DNA of 64,000 bases from the NCBI GenBank assembly GCA_021779935.1, contig JAJXZT010000042.1, forward strand, positions 1 to 64,000, written 5' to 3'. Source of the stretch: Acidobacteriota bacterium. GTDB lineage: Bacteria > Acidobacteriota > Terriglobia > Terriglobales > Acidobacteriaceae. The position numbers and the translations under genes were made by a program. Positions 53,450 through 62,670 of this stretch are shown here, piece after piece; position 1 is the stretch's first letter, and every line of letters begins with the position of its first letter. Below the pieces are notes generated by a model. That model saw only the letters and a program-made list of their open reading frames with translations. It was not told where the DNA came from and made no database searches.

Positions 53450-54304
53450 CTAATTGCGGCTAAGCAGGCGCAGTGGATGTTCGAAACTCAAGTAAAGGAT
53501 AAAACCCTTCTGGCCGGAACTGGAGCCAACGCCAAGTGGAACCGCAACTCCGGGAACAATCTGCAATCCACTGGAAAAGTTGTAGGCCCAACGCGCTCCC
53601 GGACTGATGAATAGATCGTGGGCGGGTTCGGTTCTCCCGGGCGCAACGACCGAATCACTGCCGGTCCAGAGGGTCTCAACAAGGACGTTGAAACGCGGGG
53701 TTGCGAGCCATACGGTAGATTGCCCGAAGTTATATCCCCAACTGCGGGCGCGGTGATTGGCCTGGTTGCGAGCGTTGGGAATCCAGGTGGCGCCTGCATT
53801 CCAGTGGGTGACGAAATGCCGGCTAAGCACGACGCTGAGAGGGAGATTTGTCTGCAGGCCACTGCCGCCATAACCGCGGCCGAGGGCCTGATTTCCAGTT
53901 GCAAGGAGAAGGCTGATGCGCGGAGAAAAGGCGACGCGCGTTTCCCCGCTGCCGATGAGTTGATAACGGTAGTTGATGGCAGTATCGCCGAAACCTGCGC
54001 CAACACTGGCGAATTCGCCAGAGCGCAATCCGGTGAGGGTTAGGCTTAGCTGGTTCTTGAGGCCGCCGACAGGCCATTCTTCGGTGAAGGTGTACACCCA
54101 CTCACGGGAGGGAGTGAGGCGGGAGAAGTAATTGATGTGCTGAATAACACCGGGTTCCTGATTATAGGCCTCTTCGATGAGGAAGCTATTGTCCTGAATG
54201 GGGCCCAGCGATTGAGGGGTGGGCGCCTTCTGGGCCGGGGCAGGTAAGCCAAGGAAAATCAACGAAATAGCGAGAGCAGGAAGCATGAGACGGGAAGATT
54301 TCAC
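53450..54304 (-). CDS. putative outer-membrane beta-barrel protein under Fur-like control
   Basis: Predicted 284 residues from GTG 54304, with AGAGG 6 nt upstream. Signal peptide SRLMLPALAISLIFLGLPAPAQ; the rest alternates short amphipathic strands (REWVYTFTEEWPVGGLKNQLSLTLTGL, TAINYRYQLIG, TRVAFSPRISLLLATGN, FNVLVETLWTG) and ends SFEHPLRLLSRN, consistent with a transporter-like outer-membrane barrel. Substrate unknown. A Fur-box-like sequence 14 bp upstream of the start (54318-54337) suggests iron regulation. Confidence 0.75.
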   Translation of the reverse strand: MKSSRLMLPALAISLIFLGLPAPAQKAPTPQSLGPIQDNSFLIEEAYNQEPGVIQHINYFSRLTPSREWVYTFTEEWPVGGLKNQLSLTLTGLRSGEFASVGAGFGDTAINYRYQLIGSGETRVAFSPRISLLLATGNQALGRGYGGSGLQTNLPLSVVLSRHFVTHWNAGATWIPNARNQANHRARSWGYNFGQSTVWLATPRFNVLVETLWTGSDSVVAPGRTEPAHDLFISPGARWAYNFSSGLQIVPGVAVPLGVGSSSGQKGFILYLSFEHPLRLLSRN

Positions 54305-54317
54305 GGCAGCCTCTTAT

Positions 54318-54337
54318 TGAAATTGATTTTCATTTTC
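54318..54337 (-). promoter_or_regulatory. Fur-box-like sequence
   Basis: On the minus strand 54337-54319 reads GAAAATGAAAATCAATTTC, matching 15 of 19 positions of the Fur consensus GATAATGATAATCATTATC. A possible promoter (TTGCTG, 16 bp, TGTAAT) lies just upstream, so Fur would sit downstream of the -10. Similar to the box in front of feoA. Confidence 0.6.
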
Positions 54338-54500
54338 ATTACAAAGAATATCGAAATCGCAGCAAGACAGTCTGTGACCCTTATCACCTAACGGCAAAAA
54401 TGACGAAGTTGATTAGCCGGTAACGAGTACCGCAGCCGTCAACTTCCCTATTCAGTAACTAGTTACCGGGGGGTGGCCAGAAGTCAACGGGAGGTGCGGC

Positions 54501-55640
54501 TTATCGGAGGAGGTGGCAGGAATGGGTTTTGACGATCAGCCAGACAAGATTTCCGGGGGCAAGAGCGAGAGAACGGACGGCTCCGGCGGTGAGGTGGACA
54601 CGGAAATTGACGGGGCGGCTGCCGGGGAAGAGGCACTCTACATCGACAATGATCAATCCATCTCCAAGGTGGCAGGAGAGGATGGAGCCCCGGAGTACAT
54701 TGCGGGCACTGAGGCCACGAGGCTCCACGATGGCCAGCAGGATGTCTCCAGCACGGATGCCGATACGAATGCGCTCGCCGAGAGCGGCGTGGGTGAGAGG
54801 ACATTCAAGAGTAAACCCGAAGGAGTCGAGCGCGCAGGTCATGGTGCCGAGTTCGGGATGCTCGGCAACGACGGAGGCCTCGAAGATGTTCTCGAAACCG
54901 GCGAGTTGCGCGACGCCCAGTTGTCGCGGAGCGCCGAGCACCTTGTGCGGGGAACCTTCGCCGGTGACGAGTCCCTCTTCAAGGACGACCACGTGGCGGG
55001 CAAGCGCGAAGACCTCGGCGCGATCGTGGGTGACGTAGACGATGGGAATGTCGTGTTCGGCATTCCAAAGTTCGAGGTCTTCGATGATGTGCGCCTTGGT
55101 GCGGGCATCGAGTGCGGAGAGCGGCTCGTCGAGAAGAAGATAGCCGGGCGACGTAGCAAGAGCACGGGCGAGAGCAACTCGCTGGCGCTCACCGCCGGAG
55201 ATGCGGGCGGGACGACGATTCGCGAGGTGCGCCACTCGGAAACGCGTGAGCAGATCAAGGGCAAGGGCGCGGCGTTCGGCGGCACTTCCCTGCCGGATTC
55301 CGTAGAGGACGTTGTCGAGGGCGGACATGTGCGGGAAGAGTCCCAACTGCTGGAAGAGGTATCCGGCCCGGCGGTGGCGCGCAGGAACATTGACGTGTTG
55401 CGATGCGTCGAAAAGGACGCGGCCGTCCACGGAGATGGAACCGGTCTCGGGTGCGATGAGTCCGGCGAGAGTGTTGAGGAGCGTGGTCTTGCCGGAACCG
55501 GAGGGGCCGAAGAGGACAGTGATACCGGGTGCAAACGAGAGGCTGACGTCGAGAGTGAAGTTCGACAGCGGGACGCGGACGGCGGATTGGAGGACGGTGG
55601 ACAATGCGTTAGTTTCAAGTTTCAAGTTGACCGAAAACAT
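54501..55640 (-). CDS. modC: molybdate ABC transporter ATP-binding protein
   Basis: Predicted 379 residues at most. Walker A LFGPSGSGKTTLL, Q-loop YLFQQLGLFPHMS, signature ISGGERQRVALARAL, Walker B LLLDEPLSALD, H-loop VYVTHDRAEV, then a TOBE/Mop-type domain (ENIFEASVVAEHPELGTM, LSARNVLRGSILS) that binds molybdate. The start is uncertain: ATG 55640 lies in a TTTCAAG repeat, and the domain proper begins near LSNFTLDVSLSF. It is separated from modAB by about 1.5 kb including another gene. Confidence 0.88.
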   Translation of the reverse strand: MFSVNLKLETNALSTVLQSAVRVPLSNFTLDVSLSFAPGITVLFGPSGSGKTTLLNTLAGLIAPETGSISVDGRVLFDASQHVNVPARHRRAGYLFQQLGLFPHMSALDNVLYGIRQGSAAERRALALDLLTRFRVAHLANRRPARISGGERQRVALARALATSPGYLLLDEPLSALDARTKAHIIEDLELWNAEHDIPIVYVTHDRAEVFALARHVVVLEEGLVTGEGSPHKVLGAPRQLGVAQLAGFENIFEASVVAEHPELGTMTCALDSFGFTLECPLTHAALGERIRIGIRAGDILLAIVEPRGLSARNVLRGSILSCHLGDGLIIVDVECLFPGSRPVNFRVHLTAGAVRSLALAPGNLVWLIVKTHSCHLLR

Positions 55641-56093
55641 GCAGCCAGCCGGCAAAAGCAACAACAAAGACAAATACAAAAAGAGAACTTGAATGAGTAC
55701 CCCGTGGATCACACTTCCCCACCCTGTCGCGAACTGCGCGCGACAAGGGTAGGGCACGAAGCAAGCAAAGACAGTTTCGAAGAAAGATTACCACGGAAGT
55801 CACGAAGGAATGCGGCGGGAGAAGGACACCACAGAGCGATTCATGATGCCATAACAAGCTGCTGAGCTACTAAGCCGCTAAGCGACTGAGCAAAAGCAAA
55901 TACATAGATCCTTAGCCAAAAGATGGTTCAGGATGACGACTTCAAAAAACAAAAGCAACAGCAACGACCCCACGTTATCGTCCAACAACGGGACGCGAAC
56001 GTGGGGCACCCGGCATAGATCCTGAGTCGCAAAAGCACGACTCAGGATGACGACATCAAAAATAACAGCCTTCTGTCCCACTGTTCGCAGGGC
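55641..56093. repeat. intergenic repeats between modC and the methyltransferase gene
   Basis: No gene. A 9-nt-period run of GAGCTACTA/GCCGCTAAG type lies at about 55858-55890 and recurs near 56868. Two direct copies of a 47-49 bp unit (CATAGATCC ... TCAGGATGACGAC, then CAAAAA) lie at 55902-55948 and 56014-56062; the last 21 bases differ at one position. A partial third copy begins near 56094. A related TCAGGATGA stretch is at 35063. Confidence 0.65.
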
Positions 56094-56720
56094 TCAGGAT
56101 GGGGCACCGGCGGTATGGAGTGCGTCAGAAGTTTCCCTCCGCTTAGCAGCCGATCGCAAGGGATCGACAGTGCATCGGAAAACGTGCGCGGGCGGGAAAT
56201 TGCGGATCTCATAGTCGCTGTCGACGGAGGAAAACGTCGTCTGCAAGAGAGGGAAAAGAAGCTTGCGATATTGAAACAAGACAAAACTGCCGTCCGGACG
56301 GAGGACGTCCAACGACGCCTGTAATATCTCGTGTCGAATGGCAGGCGGCATATTGGCGAAAGGCAATCCGGAGACGATACAGTCGGCCGAGCGAAGGCCT
56401 GCACATTCCAGGCCATCCCTCACTTGAGTTGCCGAGGAGAGCACGACGTGGAGCCGCGGATCGCTAAACGAGCGGCGCAGGATTGCGGTGAATTCAGGAT
56501 TGCAGTCGATGGCTATGAGGACGGCGTCCGGATGCATGCGCGAAAGGATCTGCTCGGTAAAGCAGCCAAGGCCGGGTCCGAGTTCGACGATGACGCGGGC
56601 ACGATCCCAATCTATATTCCGTAGCACTCTGTCGATAAGAAAACGTGAACTCGGAACCAGAGAACCAGTGGCCGAAGGATTGCGGAGAAAAGCCTGAATG
56701 AACTGGAGACTATTCCTCAT
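56094..56720 (-). CDS. KsgA/PmtA-like methyltransferase
   Basis: Predicted 208 residues. FLRNPSATGSLVPSSRFLIDRVL followed by SAM motif VIVELGPGLGCFTEQIL and LIAIDCNPEF, then SADCIVSGLPFANMPPAIRHEIL and a Pro-containing motif IV (SGLPF). The start SLQFIQAFLRNPSATGSLVPSS is typical of phospholipid N-methyltransferase-like proteins rather than true KsgA. A role in phosphatidylethanolamine methylation is likely but not certain. ATG 56720 is preferred. It interrupts the mod genes. Confidence 0.8.
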   Translation of the reverse strand: MRNSLQFIQAFLRNPSATGSLVPSSRFLIDRVLRNIDWDRARVIVELGPGLGCFTEQILSRMHPDAVLIAIDCNPEFTAILRRSFSDPRLHVVLSSATQVRDGLECAGLRSADCIVSGLPFANMPPAIRHEILQASLDVLRPDGSFVLFQYRKLLFPLLQTTFSSVDSDYEIRNFPPAHVFRCTVDPLRSAAKRRETSDALHTAGAPS

Positions 56721-57120
56721 TACAGTGATGTTCCCGTGTGGACAATGGTACCTCTTTAAAGATGTTGCTCCAAGCTTGCGCGGTACAGCCAAGCCGATAC
56801 ATTGTACCTCTTATTAATACTTCGAGGTCTGGAATGAAAGATTCAAGCCGGTGCGAGGAAGCTGCTGAGCTACTGAGCTACTGAGCAAAGGCAACAACAG
56901 CAGCAACTATCTCACTCTGGCAAAAGCGGCCTGAAGTATCTGCGTGAAAACTTCAGCCGTCCCTCCGGGACTTGGTCCGATGTTCCACTTTCTCCCGGCC
57001 ATGAATGGCCGGGCTATTCTCAAACGCCCCTGACGGGGCTCAATGCAAAACTCTCGGTCCACCGGCAGGCAGCAGAACTTGTTCTCCCGCACACACTGAA
57101 GGGGGCACCCGTGACAAAAA
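56721..57120. other. intergenic region with clustered palindromes
   Basis: No gene seen in 400 bp. It contains a short-period GAGCTACTG repeat (about 56866-56887) and three small hairpins within 81 bp: GTCCC-TCC-GGGAC (56959-56971), CCCGGCC-ATGAAT-GGCCGGG (56994-57013) and GCCCC-TGAC-GGGGC (57026-57039), resembling the composite element at 34534-34648 in style though not in sequence. Confidence 0.6.
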
Positions 57121-57795
57121 TCATTTGAAGGGCCAGACGGCCCAGACTCTTCTATTCAATCCGTAGATCAAACAAAGCATGGCAAAGGACAGGAGCACCA
57201 AGGTGAGAGCGGCGTGATTGGCTCCGGCGAAGTCGAGCGCCTGGGTTTGATCATAGATGGATATCGATATTGTCCGGGTGGCTCCGGGGATGTCGCCGCC
57301 GATCATGAGGACGACACCGAACTCTCCGAGGGTGTGGGCGAAGCTGAGGGCGAAGCCGGTGACAATGCCGGGAAGCGAGAGCGGAAATACAACCCGCCAG
57401 AAGGTTCGCCAGCGCGAAGCTCCAAGAGTGGCCGAGGCGGCCAGCAGAGCCGGATCGACGGATGCGAATGAAGCGGCGAAGGGCTGCACGGCAAACGGAA
57501 GGCTATAGATGACGGAGCCGATGACCAGAGCCTCAAAGGTGAAGGCCAGAGGGTGTCCGGTCCAGCGCGTCCAGGCGGCGCCGACGGGGCTGCGAGAGCC
57601 CATGGCGACAAGCAGGTAGAAGCCGAGAACAGTAGGCGGAAGGACGATGGGCAGTCCAACGATGGCTTCCACGAGGAAAGACAGGCGGTTGCGCGAGAAG
57701 GCGATCCACCAGGCAATGGGCAGACCGATGACGAGCAACGCGGCGGAGACGATGGCGGCAAGGCGGAATGTGAGCCAGAGCGCAGTCCAGTCCAA
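57121..57795 (-). CDS. modB: molybdate ABC transporter permease
   Basis: Predicted 224 residues, five to six transmembrane helices. LPIVLPPTVLGFYLLVAMG and the EAA-type loop AASATLGASRWRTFWRVVFPLSLPGIVTGFALSFAHTLGEFGVVLMIGG are the ModB hallmarks. It forms the inner-membrane channel for molybdate. It lies 3 bp after modA; the partner ATPase gene modC is displaced downstream beyond an unrelated gene. Confidence 0.94.
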   Translation of the reverse strand: MDWTALWLTFRLAAIVSAALLVIGLPIAWWIAFSRNRLSFLVEAIVGLPIVLPPTVLGFYLLVAMGSRSPVGAAWTRWTGHPLAFTFEALVIGSVIYSLPFAVQPFAASFASVDPALLAASATLGASRWRTFWRVVFPLSLPGIVTGFALSFAHTLGEFGVVLMIGGDIPGATRTISISIYDQTQALDFAGANHAALTLVLLSFAMLCLIYGLNRRVWAVWPFK

Positions 57796-57798
57796 GGG

Positions 57799-58623
57799 TC
57801 AGTTGTCCTCCGCGGCAGGCAACTTAAATCCGTAGCGCTGAAAGATAGTACGCGCGGATGGGGTTGAAAGATAGTGAAGGAAGGCGCGGGCGGCGGGGCT
57901 GGACTGGCCATGGATAAGCAGGACGGCTGCCTGATTGATAGGCGGATATGAATCCATGGGAATCTCCCAGAGTTTTCCCGCAACGGGCCTGCCGCTGCGA
58001 ACGAGGGAAAGGGCGACGATGCCGGCCTGGGCGTTGCCGTATTCGACGAACTGGGCTGTCTGTGCGATGTTCTCTCCCATCACGAGTTTAGGCGAAATTT
58101 TCGCATACAGTCCGACCTTCTTCAGCGAGGCTTCAGCCGCTCTTCCATAAGGTGCATGGTGGGGGTTTGCGATTGCGACCTTCCGCACGGACGGCGAGAG
58201 TAAGACACCGTATCCGTCCTTCGAGGGATCGGCGGAAACGCCCGGAGCGATCCAGAGCACGAGGGCGCCACGGGCATATCGCACGAGCGATCCGGGAACG
58301 GCGGCATGAGCCTGGATGAGCTTCTCGGGATAAGCGACATCGGCCGAGAGGAAAACATCGAAGGGCGCGCCGTTGGTGATCTGGGCGAAGAAGTTGCCCG
58401 AGGAGCCATAAGTAACGCGCAGGGTGTAGCGAGTTTGCTGCTGGAAATCGCGCGAGAGATCGGCGAAGGCGAACTTGAGATCGGCAGCGGCGGCAACGGT
58501 GACAGGCTGCGAAGTCTGCTGGGCGGCTGAGGTTACCGGAAACAGGAAGAGAGCAATTAAGAGCAGCCGCGGGATTTGTGCCAGTGAGAAACTGGCAACG
58601 GGCGGACGGGACAGGATCGGCAT
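57799..58623 (-). CDS. modA: molybdate ABC transporter substrate-binding protein
   Basis: Predicted 274 residues. Signal region LLLIALFLFPVTSAAQ, then VTVAAAADLKFAFADLSRDFQQ, TYGSSGNFFAQITNGAPFDVFLSAD, VAIANPHHAPYGRAAEASL, MGENIAQTAQFVEYGNAQAGIVALSL, and PINQAAVLLIHG. These match ModA, which captures molybdate or tungstate in the periplasm. No molybdate riboswitch or ModE site was recognised upstream. It is divergent from the MacA-like gene. Confidence 0.94.
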   Translation of the reverse strand: MPILSRPPVASFSLAQIPRLLLIALFLFPVTSAAQQTSQPVTVAAAADLKFAFADLSRDFQQQTRYTLRVTYGSSGNFFAQITNGAPFDVFLSADVAYPEKLIQAHAAVPGSLVRYARGALVLWIAPGVSADPSKDGYGVLLSPSVRKVAIANPHHAPYGRAAEASLKKVGLYAKISPKLVMGENIAQTAQFVEYGNAQAGIVALSLVRSGRPVAGKLWEIPMDSYPPINQAAVLLIHGQSSPAARAFLHYLSTPSARTIFQRYGFKLPAAEDN

Positions 58624-58746
58624 AAGCGTGCAGAAACCTCGGGCCTGGATTGGGTTCGATTGTATGCCGAACGCAGGGGAAGCACGCGAGAAATTCGGCG
58701 GAAATGCCGAGGAAAGATTCGTTACTACTGGCAGAGGGACAGAAGC

Positions 58747-60261
58747 TTGAACTTCCTAAAGAATAAATGGTTTCTATTGGCTGCAGCACTGGTGATCGTG
58801 GCGCTGGCGGCGTCGTTTACGCTGCGCGGCGAAACCAAGGTGCAGTATTACACGGCGAACGTAAGCAATGGCGACGTCAGCGACGTGGTGCAGGCGACGG
58901 GCACGATCAACGCAGTGACCACGGTGCAGGTCGGCTCGCAGGTTTCCGGGACGATCATGCAGTTGATGGCCGACTTCAACTCAAAAGTGAAAAAGGGCGA
59001 ACTGGTGGCACGCATCGAGCCCTCGCTGTTCCAGGGAGCGGTGTTGCAGGCGAAGGCGAACCTGGAGAACGCGAAAGCGAACATGGCGTCGGCAAAGGCC
59101 AACCTGGAGAAGGCAAAGGCCGCCGAAGTGCAGTCGAAGCAGGACTACGACCGCACGGTGAGCCTGACAAAAGCCGGCGTGATGAGCCAGCAACAACTGG
59201 ATGCGGCCAAGGCGACCATTGATTCGGCGGTGGCACAGGTGAACGCGATGGCGGCAACAGTAACGCAGGCACAGGCCCAGATCTCACAGAGCCAAGCGGC
59301 GCTGGATGTGGCGAACACCAATCTGGAGCACACCTATATCTATGCGCCGATCGACGGGACGGTGATCGCCAGAAGCGTGGACGTGGGCCAGACGGTGGCT
59401 GCTTCGCTGCAAGCGCCGACGCTGTTCACGATTGCGCAGGACCTGACAAAGATGCAGGTGTATACGAACACGGATGAATCGGACGTGGGCATGATCCGTC
59501 CGGGACAGAAGGTTGAGTTCACGGTGGACGCGTTCCCGAAAGACAAGTTCTACGGCGAAGTGGTGCAGATACGGTTGAACGCGACGGTGATCCAGAACGT
59601 GGTGACGTATAACACGGTGATCGAGTTCGACAACGTGGGAATGAAGCTGTTTCCAGGGATGACGGCGTATGTGAATATCCCGGTGGCCGAGGCGCATAAC
59701 GTGATGAAAGTTCCGGACGGGGCACTGCGGTTCAAGCCTGACCTGACGGCGCAGCAGTTGACGGCAACGCTGGCGAAGTACGGGATTTCCCAGGGACAGG
59801 GCCGTGGAGCGGGCGCAGGCACAGGCCAGGGCGCGGGCGAAGGAGTTACCGCGGCTGCGACTGGCGGAGCGGCGGCTGAAGGCAACCAGAACGCAGCGAT
59901 GCGTAATGGCGGACAGCGTGGACAAGGCGCAGCGAACGGCGGAGGCGGAGCGCAGATTGGCGCACGGCGCAAAACCGGCGACCAATCGGTAATCGAGCCG
60001 GCGATAGCGGATCCGAAGAGCCTGCCGCCACCGCATGTAGACCAGAAGCAGCAGATTGCGACGGTGTGGAAGCTGATGCCGGACAACAAGACGCTGGAGC
60101 CGGTGCAGGTGAAGCTGGGCATCACGGACCACACGATGACACAGGTGATCGACGTGCTGAAAGGCACGCTGAATAACGGGGACAAACTGGTAATCGGCGA
60201 AAGCAAGGGTAGTACGCTTGCTGCCCGGCCAGGTGGTCCGATGGGCAGCGTAAGGCACTAG
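58747..60261 (+). CDS. periplasmic adaptor of a MacAB-type exporter
   Basis: Predicted 504 residues from TTG 58747 (GAGGG upstream; no ATG fits). N-terminal anchor FLKNKWFLLAAALVIVALAASF, lipoyl/biotinyl half VGSQVSGTIMQLMADFNSKVKKGELVARIEP, a long Ala/Lys/Gln-rich coiled-coil hairpin (about 95-200), TYIYAPIDGTVIARSVDVGQTVA, then beta-barrel and membrane-proximal domains. Between about 355 and 420 is an inserted Gly/Ala/Gln low-complexity stretch. It bridges the inner-membrane transporter to an outer-membrane factor, none of which is encoded here. Confidence 0.9.
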   Translation: MNFLKNKWFLLAAALVIVALAASFTLRGETKVQYYTANVSNGDVSDVVQATGTINAVTTVQVGSQVSGTIMQLMADFNSKVKKGELVARIEPSLFQGAVLQAKANLENAKANMASAKANLEKAKAAEVQSKQDYDRTVSLTKAGVMSQQQLDAAKATIDSAVAQVNAMAATVTQAQAQISQSQAALDVANTNLEHTYIYAPIDGTVIARSVDVGQTVAASLQAPTLFTIAQDLTKMQVYTNTDESDVGMIRPGQKVEFTVDAFPKDKFYGEVVQIRLNATVIQNVVTYNTVIEFDNVGMKLFPGMTAYVNIPVAEAHNVMKVPDGALRFKPDLTAQQLTATLAKYGISQGQGRGAGAGTGQGAGEGVTAAATGGAAAEGNQNAAMRNGGQRGQGAANGGGGAQIGARRKTGDQSVIEPAIADPKSLPPPHVDQKQQIATVWKLMPDNKTLEPVQVKLGITDHTMTQVIDVLKGTLNNGDKLVIGESKGSTLAARPGGPMGSVRH

Positions 60262-60385
60262 CCGACGGGAACAAGGAAGCCGGCCTTAAGAGGCGGTCCC
60301 GGAGGGATTCTCCGCAGAGGAGATAAGAACCGGGGCCGCTTCCCTCCCGCAGGAACAACCGAGAAAAGACAAAGGCAGCGGCCAG

Positions 60386-61180
60386 ATGGAAATCATGACC
60401 AAAGAACAAACGGTGACACCCTCGGTAGAGAAATCGGAGTACGTGATCCGAGTGGAGGACGTGCACAAGTACTACCAGCTGGGCGAAACGCAGGTACACG
60501 CGTTGCGCGGCGTGTCCGTGGGAATAAAGCGCGGAGAGTTCGTGGCGATCATGGGCGCGAGCGGCAGCGGAAAATCGACATTCATGAATATGTTGGGCTG
60601 CCTGGACAAGCCATCGAGCGGACACTATTTCCTGGAAGGAACGGACGTCTCAAAACTGACGAAGCAGGACCTGGCACGGATCAGGAATCACCAGATCGGA
60701 TTCGTCTTCCAGGGATTCAACCTGCTGGCGCGGACAACGGCACTGGAAAACACGGAGCTGCCGACACTGTATGCGCGCATCAGCAAGGAAGAACGGCATC
60801 AGCGCGCGTCGGAGGCGTTGACACTGGTGGGACTGGGCGATCGCATCCACCACTACCCTTCACAACTCTCAGGCGGACAACAACAGAGAGTGGCGATTGC
60901 ACGGGCGCTGGTGAACCGGCCGTCGATACTGCTGGCGGACGAACCGACGGGAAACCTGGACAGCCGAACGTCAGTGGAAATCATGGACATCTTCCAGACA
61001 CTGAACAATGAAAAAGGATTGACGATCGTGCTGGTAACGCACGAACCGGACATCGCACGCTTTGCGAAGCGGAATATCGTGTTCCGCGACGGGAAGATCC
61101 GGAAGGACGAAACGGTGGACGCGCGTCCAGTGGCGCATGAAGTTCTGAGGACGATGCCGGCAGTGGACGTGGACGACTAG
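60386..61180 (+). CDS. MacB/LolD-type ABC ATPase
   Basis: Predicted 264 residues. Walker A GASGSGKST, QIGFVFQGFNLL, signature LSGGQQQRVAIARAL, Walker B ILLADEPTGNLDS, VLVTHEP. It powers the permease encoded 47 bp downstream. In E. coli MacB these two are fused; here they are separate, as in LolCDE-like and many MacB-family systems. A 124-bp gap separates it from the adaptor gene. Confidence 0.93.
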   Translation: MEIMTKEQTVTPSVEKSEYVIRVEDVHKYYQLGETQVHALRGVSVGIKRGEFVAIMGASGSGKSTFMNMLGCLDKPSSGHYFLEGTDVSKLTKQDLARIRNHQIGFVFQGFNLLARTTALENTELPTLYARISKEERHQRASEALTLVGLGDRIHHYPSQLSGGQQQRVAIARALVNRPSILLADEPTGNLDSRTSVEIMDIFQTLNNEKGLTIVLVTHEPDIARFAKRNIVFRDGKIRKDETVDARPVAHEVLRTMPAVDVDD

Positions 61181-61227
61181 GGGAAAAGCGCGGAAGCGGC
61201 GGGAATGACCGAGGAAGCGAGCAAGAC

Positions 61228-62451
61228 ATGGATCTAGTATCAATACTTCGAATCGCGATGCGGGCGCTGGCGCGGAACAAGATGCGCTCAAGCCTGACGA
61301 TGCTGGGCATCATCATCGGCGTGGGCGCGGTGATCGCGACAGTGGGCCTGGGGCAGGGAGCACGGCAGGCAGTGCAGAACCAGATTGCCGCGATGGGATC
61401 GAACATACTGTTTGTCGGTTCAGGATCGGTGAACCGCGGCGGACAGCGGACGGGATTCGGCGGGACAAAAACGCTGGTGATGGGCGACCTGGACGCGATC
61501 CTGAAAGAGATTCCGCTGGTGAAGGAAGGCGCACCGATGACCAGTTCGAGCGCACAACTGGTGTACGAAAACCAGAACTGGTCGACGCGCGTGAACGGCA
61601 CGACGCCGGCATACTTCGACGTGCGGGTGTGGCCCGTGCAGCGAGGGACGGTGTTTTCGCAGGACGACGTGGAACAGTCGGCGAACGTAATCGTGCTGGG
61701 AACGACGGTGGCGACGAACCTGTTCGGCACAACGGACCCGATCGGAAAAACGATCCGGGTAAGCAACCTGCCATTTCGCGTAGTGGGCGTGCTGGTGTCG
61801 AAGGGATACTCATCGGGCGGGATGGGCGGCGACCAGGACGACACGGCGTTCGTCCCGGTGACGACGCTACAGAAGAAAATGGCGGGGCAGACGTGGCTGA
61901 ACGGCATTATTCTTTCAGCGGTATCGAAAGACGCGAGCTTCGCGGCGCAACCACAGATCACGGCACTGCTGCGGGACCGTCACAGAATTCGGCCGGGCAT
62001 GGATGACGACTTCTTCGTGCGCAACATGGCGGACTTCGCGGAATTGCAGGACCAGTCAAGCAAAACGCTGACGTACCTGCTGGCCTCGGTGGCGAGCGTG
62101 TCGCTGCTGGTAGGCGGTATAGGAATCATGAACATCATGCTGGTGTCGGTGACGGAACGGACGCGGGAAATCGGCATACGCATGGCAATCGGCGCGACGG
62201 AAGACGACGTGCAGACACAGTTCCTGATTGAAGCGGTGGTGCTGAGCCTGACGGGAGGATTCATAGGCATTGCGCTCGGGGTGGGGATCTCATTCCTGGT
62301 TACAAACCTGCTGGGGTGGGCAGTGCTGGTGTCGCCGTGGGCGATCGGGACGGCGGTGCTATTCTCGATGGCGGTGGGAGTGTTCTTCGGATTCTACCCG
62401 GCGCGGAAAGCAGCGCGGTTGGATCCGATTGAGGCGTTGCGTTACGAATAA
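61228..62451 (+). CDS. MacB-type ABC permease
   Basis: Predicted 407 residues with four transmembrane helices: one near the N-terminus (SLTMLGIIIGVGAVIATVGLG), a large periplasmic MacB_PCD domain (about 40-270), and three at the C-terminus (LLASVASVSLLVGGIGIMNIMLVSV, LTGGFIGIALGVGISFLV, IGTAVLFSMAVGVFFGFYPA), ending AARLDPIEALRYE. It works by mechanotransmission to expel substrates from the periplasm. Antibiotic, siderophore or peptide substrates are all possible. Confidence 0.94.
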   Translation: MDLVSILRIAMRALARNKMRSSLTMLGIIIGVGAVIATVGLGQGARQAVQNQIAAMGSNILFVGSGSVNRGGQRTGFGGTKTLVMGDLDAILKEIPLVKEGAPMTSSSAQLVYENQNWSTRVNGTTPAYFDVRVWPVQRGTVFSQDDVEQSANVIVLGTTVATNLFGTTDPIGKTIRVSNLPFRVVGVLVSKGYSSGGMGGDQDDTAFVPVTTLQKKMAGQTWLNGIILSAVSKDASFAAQPQITALLRDRHRIRPGMDDDFFVRNMADFAELQDQSSKTLTYLLASVASVSLLVGGIGIMNIMLVSVTERTREIGIRMAIGATEDDVQTQFLIEAVVLSLTGGFIGIALGVGISFLVTNLLGWAVLVSPWAIGTAVLFSMAVGVFFGFYPARKAARLDPIEALRYE

Positions 62452-62484
62452 CCGGTAAATCGGAAGAATTTACGCATCACGAAA

Positions 62485-62523
62485 GGGCCTGAACCGTTGA
62501 ATCGGTCTGGGCCCGATCTTTTT
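62485..62523 (+). terminator. terminator of the MacAB-type operon
   Basis: GGGCC..ACCG (62485-62496) pairs with CGGT..GGGCC (62503-62514) around an internal loop, followed by GATCTTTTT. It lies 34 bp past the permease stop. Confidence 0.65.
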
Positions 62524-62670
62524 GACGTAAATTTCTCGGTACTTATGCCGACTCCGCAGTAGAATCTTATCCGCTTTCCAATTGACACCAACGTGCCGGT
62601 AAAACCATACTTCTCTCGCGCCGAGTCCCCCCTCGAAAAAGCGCAGAATTGCACCCAAAGGACCTACCAG

